64,000 bases of DNA from contig JAYKKI010000009.1 of NCBI GenBank assembly GCA_039881145.1, forward strand, positions 9,922,001-9,986,000, in the 5' to 3' direction. This document shows positions 53,057 through 64,000 of the stretch, in pieces. The notes beneath the pieces are model-generated. The model was not told the DNA's origin. It saw only the letters and a list, made by a program, of their open reading frames with translations, and did no database searches. Within the stretch, counting starts at the first letter, position 1; each line of letters starts with the position of its first letter. Made by a program: the position numbers and the translations under genes. Source of the DNA: Druceiella hillmani. Taxonomy: Eukaryota; Arthropoda; Insecta; Lepidoptera; Hepialidae.

Positions 53057-56000
53057 ATAAATTATAAGTGACTTCATTTTATGATTGAATAAATATTGCG
53101 AAATAACTTAAAATACTTTTCGAACCAAACTAAAATAACTGATACCAATTTCCGGAAATTAATTCTTTTCACTAATTTCAAATTCAACCTAAACCCATTA
53201 GTGTAAATCAACCAGCTACTAAATTCCAAATGTAACTAAATTAAATACGTGCCTGCCGTGATTTACCGAAATTCCTCTCAAAGCCTCCCTGGTCTTGCAG
53301 TAACCACCTTGTCCTCCATAACCGCTTATTCTACTAAACAAATAAAAAAATTGATTATTAATGAATACATCGTCCTCGCTAATCGCTATTTAGTCGAGTG
53401 TGACCGCCACATTTAATGCCACCGGCCATAAATTGCCACTCCGTCAGAGAACGCTCCTATTACAGGGTCCGTGGTCCTGGGACACCGGAGGATACATACA
53501 AATGTCCTCCTTTATCCACATATTTACTTGAACGTAACATCCTGATATGCAAGTAATACCTAACCAGGCATAAGGGCGCACAGGGAATTCCATATGACTG
53601 TCGAACACAATATACAGATGTGTTATAAAGTATTGAATCAGGGAAAATATAATGAAAACACAAATTTTAAGGAAAATCTGTCGTAAATACACGATTTTTT
53701 TTAGAGGCGTAATCAAAATGTGCATTACTATAGTTTAGCAACAAAGTTGCGATATCTTTAGAATATAAATTTTTTTACTAACGTTATATTAAGATCTGAA
53801 CAAATTAAACGTCATCGAAAAGAGACAATTTAAATTTAAGATGAACCAAATACGTATTAAAAAATTTATTTCAAATCTAATTTAGTTTATTGTTTCCACA
53901 TATTATTTGGAGAGTATACATTTCATTTCGGAAAATTTATGGTTCATTTATTATAAACTCTCATTACAAAGTTTGGTTGCGATATTTTCCACTATCTAAT
54001 GCTGCTCCAACTAAATTGCTTCGGCTGACATTGATTTACAGGTACGATTAGAACGAACGGAGTTTAGCTAAGTACATTCCGTTGTAACATAATTCATATG
54101 TGACACGTATATCGCAAGTCGATGCCAAGAATATCGACCTCGGTTCTATTAACTAGAGCATTCCTTGTCAACGTGACATTTGTTATGTTATGTCATGTCT
54201 TGCCGACACGACTTACATTTGTCTTCTTGACATAAAAATTGAGTAAATTATTTCGTATCTAAAATTGTACGTATGTTATCTCATTTTGTAGATGTAACCT
54301 CTATTTCTGTAAGACTCTGTTATTAATTATTCAGTGTTGAATTTTACTTTTTCATAAATTTATTCAAATTTATACACATTATGAATAAATAAATTCCTTT
54401 CCAATAGATCATATTTAGATGGTAAAATTTTCAATTTTATAGTGATAGCCGTGCTTATTTAAAATTGTTTTTAATATTAGATGTGCACGGCACAGTAGGT
54501 AGGTAAGTACCGATGTAATTTTGTGAGTTGAGTTAATGCTTTTCTTGTATTATGTTAGGGTTCATATTAGACACTTTAGCATTATTTTTCTGATAAGAGT
54601 TTTAGTGATTTTTTTCCTTGATATTAAAATAAAAGTCACCATGGATGCTATATTAAACGTTACGATAACGAGGAGCCGAATTAAGTTCTTTTAAACTTTC
54701 CTCTTTTTTAATCAATTCTAACACTATTAAATTATGCATACTCATTATTCAAGTATTACTTAAAAGCTCTCAAGCACAAAGTTTCATATACTTTTAGGAA
54801 CTAATAAACATCTAAGGCAGAGTATTTCTATTTAAACTATTTACGAATATTAATTTACCACAACGTCAATATATTGCTTAATATATCTTTCAGAAGGGTA
54901 AAAACAAACCAATTATAAAAACTGTACAATTCCACATGACAATAAATATTATAATTTTTTAGATTTTTCCCTTTACTAATGGTATAAAACCTTCTATCAC
55001 ACCGACTTTTAAGATTGCAAATGGATTGGAAGTCGCCTATAGGTTTTTATGATAAGTGAGTAAAGCTGACTTTCAATAAAATACGTTGAGTAAGACTGAT
55101 TTTGAACAAAATACATCTTAAAGGGCCATATTTTTTTTGCGTGAAACAATAAACTTTCACAGCAATGTAAAGCTATAAAACTCAGAGTAGGAAATTAATT
55201 ACAACTTGACATCTCAAGTGTTTTGTGAGAAGAAAGTGTTTGATCGCCCTTTTAAAGCGTGTTTTAAAAGGGCGGTTAAAGCCCCTTTGAAAGTCAAACT
55301 TCTTTATGCAGCTTTACTAGTAAACGAACAACCATTTTTTCTTAAAAAATAATATAATATAAAATTATATCACAATAATATACTATTAATTATAAAATAA
55401 TATAATATAAATAATAAAATAATTTACATCAAAAAAATTAAGTAAACGGAAATAATACTAGCAAGGTTCCTTTTTCATTGTGAAGGACGGAACTTTAAAT
55501 ACACAATTTGATCTTAAAGTAACAAAAAAAAATAAATACCAGTAACAACACACGTTGCAAACACCCTGCCATCTCAATATGCCCACGTCCGCACACACGT
55601 AAAGTAAACTGTACTGCTAGTTGCCTACATCTGCAGAACAGAGAACACAACGTTGTACAGCCTCACGACGGAGTAGAATAATTAAGTTTAATTTGTTCAT
55701 TACACATGTAAATATGCTGATCAGAACGGGGACAAAGCAGGCTTCGCTCAGGCGTGAAGGTTTAAGCTTCACACAGATAAAAGACATTATGCTTTGAGGT
55801 TGTAAGTACATATGCATACGTATTGCGGACAATGAAAGTTTACTGTGGAAGGCAAATATGGGAGAGCACTTTGGTAGCATTTCATACTGTTTTTTGCGTC
55901 AAGTGTACATTTGTTTTTCATTTGTTTCTTCCTCTTTTATATCGGCAGAGTTAAAAATATCTGTTAAAATAGACAAATATGTTGGATAGTTTGTGATTAG

Positions 56001-59000
56001 TAACTAAAATAATTGTTGTCGCCGTTGTGTATTGTTTTGAACACAAGTTTGAACACAGTTTGAAAAAGGGAATTTAAAAAAATTACATGTAAAAAAATAC
56101 GATAGAAATTTTGTCTCATTTTTCGTCATGCACATTGCCAATCACATTTTCTTTTTTGAAAGTCATGTAATATATACATTTAGTTATTATTTTGCTTCCA
56201 TATTTATCAGTTAATTTACCGGAATAAGGTCTTTAGTTTTTAGGTTTTCACAAATCTCTCCCGTGTGCAGAAATTCAAACTATTGTTTCTTTAGGCAGTA
56301 TATTTATATGGCAACATATTTTTGATGATAAAACTCATTCAATAGTAAACAATCATAGTTTTCACTCATTGTACAGACCGTGCAATTTGTAGCTATATTA
56401 TTATGAGTGTGGGATTAATATCTATTTAACAATGAACAAATTTTAGAAGCAAAAACTTAATCAGATGTTCATTTTATTTATCAAACGTAATTAGAAACAA
56501 TATTATGAGTATATTTCATTAGAAATAAAACTTTGACAATTTTTGAAAAGCGTTTAAATGTAGATGCCGATTTTGCACAGAGATAATTTTTGAAAAATGA
56601 ATGTCATTGAAATATTAAGTTTACGAAAATTTTCTCACAAGTGTTATGATCGATTGGTTAAAAGTACACTAATGTTTGCTTTTTTATTAAATAATAAGGA
56701 AACGGAAATTTCTTCTTTATTATATAAATACCACGAGAAAATTCCTCTTTATTATATTAGTAGGTCTGGGATTTGCGAGATTATATCTGTATTTATAACG
56801 TTGTCCCGTATCCTGTTTACTCGCGTCCTGCTTATGTGCTTGATCTATGGTAACACCGAAATTAGAAAATTACGAATTTAATCGAGGTGTAACTTCAAAT
56901 TCGAATAAATTGTCAAAGTTTTGTCTCCAGAATTTAACAGTTGTTATTAATTAATACCGATGGCAATTAAGTAATAAAAATAATTAAATAAAAATTAAAA
57001 AAATTAATATTGTCATAATCAAACTATGAAATTTAACCTGCTTATTGTAATTAGATAAGATTAATTATCGAAAGACCAGTAAATCTTTATAAATGTGTTT
57101 TGCCAAATATTAATATTAGCGTTTAATAAATTGGATAGATGTGATTAACCTAACGGTAGCTTTTATGGTAAATTATCATTAGTTATTGATTCAATTAATA
57201 TTCTAAAAATTTATTGATCGAAATATTTCGTTGAGCCCAAACAAATATTTTGTTTTGCCAAACCAGTTATCTTTTTTTAAATGAATAGTAATTATAACAT
57301 GTTAAGTTTTACAGTATTGTGTAAATAAAATGAAATAAATAATGTTACTTTAATTAGGTTTTATATTTAACTATGCTTTAGTCTGCACCCTATGGTAGAA
57401 ATATTCCGGAAAAAGCGATTTCGCACATGGCAACCCTAGTTGCACCCATATAAAAGAATTTTCAAAAACGTTGTAGTCCCGCCACTTTAATACTTTAATT
57501 ATTTTCCTTGTAGCTATAAAAATAAATACAACAAACATTTTTTTATTTTTGTAATATAACCGTAAAGTGGTAATAACGAGTGATTTATGAATTATAAAAG
57601 ATACACACGTTTCGTATGCTATAAATTGGTTACCGGACGACGAAATAAGAGATAAATAAATTAATAAATAAATAATTTTCCCATGCGAGTTGCAAAAGGA
57701 AAATTTCGATTCATCGATTTAACTTATGTGCCAAATTTTTATATAAATTTAACATATTGCCAGCTTTTTTAAGTTTGTTCTCCAACTCAGTCAAACTTTT
57801 TTAGAGTCGTTGGTTGTTATTATCATTTTGTAACATTGTCTCATTTCGTTATATTTTTATTTTCTCTAATAAACATCAAAACAAAATGTTAACGAAATAT
57901 GCACTGATATACGTTTAGATCTGTTTGTGATACAAATGGAGTAAAAAATATTTTTTTATAAATTCTGACAAACAGAAATTTAGTAATAGATTTTGATTTG
58001 GATTTTAGTTAGGAATGAATAAATAAAACAGAGATCAAAACTATTTGTTACCTGCAATGACTTGAATCGGGAGATTTCCTCAAAATATCAATAACCAATT
58101 AAGTAAATATAAGGATTTATGTGTCTATTAATTATTACCAGAATGATCATACAACTATGTAAAATACATTATTCATTGAATGGAAAATAGAGATATTTTC
58201 TTAGTAAATTTGATGAATTATTGAACAAGAATCGTACTTTCGTCCGGTGATATTTTATGTAATTATCCAAATTATGCAAACGATGCATATTTTTATTGAT
58301 AAAATATGCATCGCAATGAGCATAATTTGCTTAAAAGACATATGATCATCTAATTTTATAACGTGTTTTTCAGAAATTTGCTCAGAGTACCCAAACAAGT
58401 ATTAAAGTATAACTAAATTGCAAACATAAACTATCTCTTAATAAGCTCAAGTAAGTTTATTTGTCCCGACTGGCCGAAGTTACACAAGTTTAGTTTCGGG
58501 TTCTTTCCATTAATTAAGGAGTTGCTCATATAATTAAAAACAATCACACAGATCTTTATATTCTGAGACAGATAGAAGCAGCATTTGAAAAATATGTGTT
58601 TTGGAATAAAATATTCAAATGTTCAAGAAAGCCTATGCCTTAAAAAAATTATTTGCATTATTTTTGAGCATACCGTATAAATTGGTGATAAATGGTAGAT
58701 TACATATTTAATTATAATAAATTTTACGGAAAGTAATTATTATTGCTAATATTGCTTGTATATTTATGTTGTGTAGTTAAGTAATTAAACATGTAAGTTT
58801 TTTATTTAATAAAAAAAAATCCTATAATTTGGGTGTACAGTGTCATTTTTTATTTATCTCATAAAAATAACAGAACACCGCCCCCGGCGATTTGTACATC
58901 GAATTTCCACATTGATATCAATGAACTCCATATACGTCATCATGGAGGTACTTATATAAATCGATCGATGGATGTCGTTAGGATAGCATCATATGTTAAT

Positions 59001-59364
59001 GGAATGCTACGAATTTGTCTATTAGCATACAAAAACAGTTTGATTTTAAACAAGAAAATAGTTTTCGGTATAAATATACCCAATATTGTTATAGGGCAGT
59101 AGGATTTATAATGTTGTGACAAGAAGAGCACAAGTAACTGGCAAAATGTGTAGTACCTTTATAATTCTATTGATGAAGTGGAGCATATAAGCGAAAGTTA
59201 AAATAGCTCTAGAGAATAATTTACCAGTATCCATAATTACTTACTTAATTCAGTGTCGGATAATATAATATAAATTACGATATAAAATAAATACAGAATA
59301 GAAGTATATTTGCAAGGCATAGAATGAAGAATACAAATATGCAACGTTAACGCAACGTCGAAGA

Positions 59365-59370
<6 letters not shown>

Positions 59371-59424
<54 letters not shown>
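59371..59424. repeat. (TA)n microsatellite, second copy
   Basis: Same length and flanks as 13794-13847. Confidence 0.97.
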
Positions 59425-59428
<4 letters not shown>

Positions 59429-62288
59429 AATGTAAAATATCCATCGAGAATAGTGAAATCGATTTAAAAGTTTTAGAAAGTAGAGGAATATTCCCAATTT
59501 GAAACGCTCCACCTTTATTATAGTCTCGATTCTGACTACTTCATAATTTATTGAGATGCGTTGTCCTGGAGATGCATTGATATTAAATAAGAATAATCTT
59601 ATAATATTTAATGTTTTTTTTACTAAAAGAAAGAACTCGATCAAAAGAAAAAAAATTAAAAATAACATATTTCTGGAGAGAATGGAACAAGACGCACAAT
59701 ATTTTAGGGTCTGGAACAAATAAATAGTCGAGCGTGCATGTAAAAGTTAAATATTGTTATAAATAGTTTAATAAATATGTATTTATATATGGTGATCAAT
59801 TTTGTTTTTCAATGCTGTTTTAAAATTATGCTTTATTCTTTTAGTATGTGAATGTTTTATATATTAAAACTTTTTGCCTGCCACTCTATGGACTCGCAAT
59901 TTTGAATTACAAAATGAGCTAATGTTTTGAAATTCCCAAATTTTCCTATTTTAGGAATTTCATATAAATAATAAATATCCTTCAAAATTGTTCTTTAAAT
60001 ACATAAATAACATAATTTTTAATCCAAAAAACTGGTTGGCAAACCATGTATCGCAGTCGTTAAAGGTCTATTGAATAACATTTCTATCCATTGTTTGTAA
60101 TCATTTCGAATTCTTTTGAACATTCGTACCATGAGAAAGGAACCTAAATATTTGAATAACATTTACGACCTGTACTTAATTAAATTTTACGGGATAATGA
60201 TGTACCATTTTTGTAAACAGTAACATAAGGACAAGGATGTTGATAAATAAATATTGCACATTTCAGAAACAATCATTTAATTTTTTAAAATTTTATATCG
60301 AACAATTTCAGAAAGCCAACCACTGTTAAAACACTCATTACAAAATAATGATTTTTACCTAAATTCAGAGCTAACGGAAAATAAATTATAAATCAAGTTC
60401 GAGTCGGAAATATATATCTTACCCTACCTTGTTTTTGCTTCAATAATTATCATAAATCACGCGTATTGTGTTATTTAATAGCTACTTACAATCAAGGCTT
60501 AATTTTAGACTAAATTAAACGTGTTTAGTAAGAATCGAGGTAACATACACATAAACATTAAAATTTAGATATTTTTTCTATTGTAACTATTCAAAATAGT
60601 GATATTATTTTGCACCATGTATGTATATGTGTATATGTATTCCTAATATGTATCGTGATTTTCTCAAAAACTATAATATTAAAATTTTTGCCAGAGTTTT
60701 CTTATAAATTTTATTTCAATTAAGAGAATGCATTCAAAGAGTGCTGTTAATTTTGATAATTTTCACAAAATATAGCTTTAGTTGCTGCTAGCATTTATTT
60801 ATGTGTAGTTAATAAATTTTGAGTCACGCCACTCGATACTGACCGTTAGAGGTTTTGAAATTTTAACTAGCTTTGTCTCGAAATGGTTAAGTAGATTTTG
60901 TTTTATTTCCTTTAAATTTGAAGTATAAAATTACTGTTTTACCCTAAAGTGAATAATACAGTTACGCCCAAGTGTTTGCTGATAGAACTTTCCATAACTA
61001 GTGATCACCTGTTACGCATTAATAATAATTTTTTTTTCATTCTTTCAAAATAAAATATAATGTTTTTCTGTTTGTATTAGTGATTGACAATAATTTAAAT
61101 TTTGTTATCAATTACATGTCTTTGTTTTAAAACTTCTTCCGTTACTTTTTTCTGCAACGATATGAAGGAGTCAAACTTACTACCAAATGTAGACAATATG
61201 AATGAGTCACAGACTTACTACAAAAGTTGTAAGAAAGTATCTGAGTTAATGAAATTATATAATATTTGATAATCAAGAAATATTATTAATCCGTTATTGT
61301 TACACTGTCAACACAATTTACTAGGTATTTGTTTTTAACTTTTTACAAATATAAAAGACAGCATTTCGTTTCGTGTATCATTCCGATTATGATCATTAGC
61401 TCTTATAAATTAGTAACGTACAAATAGGAACTAATGAATGACCGCGAACCCTCAAAAGAATACAAGTTACCAACCTAAGATAGCTAAACGTACCAACACT
61501 AAACGAACATACGCGACAAGGGTAAATGCCATGTTTTCTATTCTTTATTGGCAACAAAATTGTGCTTTATATTTTTGAACGAAATATTAAACTATTTAAA
61601 ATGTTTTTTTTTGTTAATTGAACACTATTTAATTTGTGCTTAAAATGAATTGTCAAAATAAGCTAAAAGTAAATTTTGTCTAATTCTACATAGGCTAAAT
61701 TTCATAGTTAGGAATATAAAATAATTCTAAATTTGAATATTAATAATTCAATTTCAGAAACGTTTTGATTAAGATTTTATTTTAATTGGAAACAATCTTT
61801 CAAGAAAAACTTGCCACTTTCGACTTTTCTAAAATTTCTAGAGTAAATAAATGATTTAGCAAAAAAAGGGATTGTTCAGTGCAAAATGATATGTGAAGGA
61901 CGATTGTGAACGCCGCTGACTAATCGGAAATAATTTTGAAAAGTTAGTTAGACTTTGCTTTTCATCAAACCCATTGACATATGGTAGCCTCGCTTCCTGG
62001 CGATCGATAGCATTTTAATTGGTTAATATATGGACGGAATTCAGTCCAGTCAAATCATCAAAAATATGGGTTCGAAATGTACAGCTTATTTCATTTTTTG
62101 ACAATATTTATTTTATTATCAGTTTACCGAATTGGAGCGGTCTGAGTGTTTATGCTAAATCCGCCATTTTTGCGAAATGTTTAAAGCTCGTAAAACGTTG
62201 ATACTATGTCAAAGATTATTTATTGTCTGAGATTAGAATTTTTTTGTTATACAGAAATATTAACATTAGACAATAAATAATTAATAAT

Positions 62289-62457
62289 TTCGTCGCCGTG
62301 GTGTGTTGGGTTGATCACAAGGCATACGATTTTTGACGGTGCGGCGCACCGGGGAACCTGTGTTCGATTCCCAGCCGATCGTCGAGCAGGACTGGATTGG
62401 TGTTCAGGTTGGCTATAAGATATTTCTCTCGTTACAATAAGTCTGCAATAATACTAG
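62289..62457 (+). mobile_element. tRNA-derived SINE, second copy
   Basis: The same insertion at the same place in the second tandem unit, so it predates the duplication. The A box is at 62299-62310 and the B box at 62361-62371. The only difference I see is G at 62441. Confidence 0.8.
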
Positions 62458-64000
62458 TGCTATTTCAATTATATACATTATAGTTATTAAATAAATAAAA
62501 ACATTTTATATAATTTTCGTCATAAAACCTTTTTCCTAAAAGCATAAAAAAATTAAATTCTAATACGTCAGCTTTACAGGGATATATTTTTTCCAAATTA
62601 TTTTGCACATTATTAGTAATTTTCGAAATCATTTAAAAAAATGTATTTGTAAACATCAAAATAACCAACAGTAATATTACATAGCACTACATTGTCTTCA
62701 ATTGTTGTTATAAAAGCCATTTCGTATAATGAAAACTAGAAACAGCGTCACAACATCGGTATTATTTGTTTCGGTATCAATGGTGAATGAGATACAGTTG
62801 ATGGTTTCATAATAGTTTTTCCATATGTGTGAATAATTTTACCTCAAGTAATTATTCATCGCAATGTAGATTATGCTACGTTTAATATTATCGTATATTT
62901 TCCATAAAAGTTATTTAATTTTTTAAGAATACATTTTTAAAATATATAAGTAAACATTACATTCTTGATACACCTGTTTTGAATTACAATTTATTAATAA
63001 TACGTTTTAATTTTTCTTAAGTATTAGTTAAATTTATTGAAACTCAACTTCACATCTACGAGTGTATATTCAAAAAGAGTATTTTACATAGTGAAAATCT
63101 AAATGGAGAGCGGAGAAATCGAAACCCAACATGAGGTTCTATATATTCTGAAATATATATATAATCTAAAGGTTTAAAACCGGAACAATGTTAAAAAGTA
63201 AAACCAGAAATATTAAACTGTTCTAGTTATATATAGTAAAATAAAAATGTGTTTAATAAACAGTTAAAAAAATGCAATTTTTCTTAAATCGATTCAGATT
63301 ATCATTGATCATTATTGATAAAAGAGATACAGCACCATTTTTGAAACTGTGTCTGAACTATAAATTAAAAACTTACATGCGGTTAAGAATTAAAAGTGTA
63401 GCACTTAAATTCTGATATTCGATAATACGTTAATTTTAAACTAATTACCTTATAATATCTTTAAAAGGAATTCTTCAATGTACATTTCTAAGGCAATAAA
63501 TATTTTATATGCACTTATCTTTAATTCTGTTAACACTTAAATTCTTTGTCATAACTTGGTTACATACATGAACATGCACATCACAAGGTTTCAATAGAGA
63601 AACTCTCGAAAACTAAATAAAAGTTAACGAATGCTTAAAGCAGCCAATAGTAAGATATTTTGTTTAGCATTAGACACGCATAGCGGTACGTAAAATGAAA
63701 TAAACTCGTCTCTTTGAAGAATTTATTATTTCCAAACTAAATTGTTAAATGGAAACCGCGTATTCGTATTGCGCAACGGGGAAACCACGAAAATTACTAC
63801 ACTGAGTTAATTCATATTGAACGATTAGACCGAACTGGAAGTTTTCCTGTGGACACTGAAACAACTTGTAATGCGATTTTATAGCCAATATTAGATTATT
63901 CACTTCAGTCAAATTGATTCAATTTCCTTATTCACTCGTCTCATCAAAAGTTATGTTTCCTGGCCAAAACGCATAGCAAATCAAATTTGTGTCTTTATAT

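Overview
The window looks like non-coding nuclear DNA from an insect, most likely a moth or butterfly (Lepidoptera) or a near relative. It is very AT-rich (by eye about 27-30% G+C). It has long (TA)n microsatellites, a tRNA-derived SINE, decayed non-LTR retrotransposon ends, and a copy of an interspersed repeat that I recall as abundant in lepidopteran genomes. I see no gene: no recognisable coding exon, rRNA, functional tRNA, CRISPR array or operon-like layout. The longest open frames are either translations of simple repeats or of a length expected by chance in such DNA.

The dominant feature is a head-to-tail duplication. Bases 1-18423 recur at 45584-64000. The offset is 45583 up to a (TA)n tract near 7.4 kb and 45577 after it, so the period is about 45.58 kb and the window holds one full unit plus 18.4 kb of the next. 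I found two single-base differences outside the microsatellite (1784/47367 and 16864/62441) plus rearrangement of the TA tract itself. This fits either a very young tandem segmental duplication or an assembly artefact such as two haplotypes joined end to end or over-extension of a circular or tandem contig. Sequence alone cannot decide between them.

Layout of one unit: 0.84-1.12 kb, a GC-rich CA/CG alternating purine-pyrimidine tract; 1.79 kb, an 18-bp-arm inverted repeat; 7.36-7.48 kb, a (TA)n tract; 7.67-8.65 kb, less AT-biased DNA that may be conserved non-coding sequence; 9.48-9.74 kb, nested inverted repeats; 12.7 kb, a two-step hairpin; 13.8 kb, a second (TA)n tract; 16.7 kb, the SINE. 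The part seen only once (18.4-45.6 kb) holds an RTE-like 3' end remnant (20.5 kb), a 20-bp-arm inverted repeat (22.8 kb), a 44-bp direct repeat (24.0 kb), a frameshifted LINE ORF2 C-terminus (25.65-25.80 kb), a diverged 263-bp tandem duplication (31.5-32.0 kb), two more (TA)n tracts (38.8 and 42.4 kb), the lepidopteran-type interspersed repeat (40.3-41.0 kb), and GC-elevated islands at 23.7, 37.1 and 41.7-42.0 kb that are the best candidates for regulatory elements.

No genes can be said to work together here. The window reads as a gene desert or the inside of a very large intron, whose functional content, if any, is regulatory or structural.
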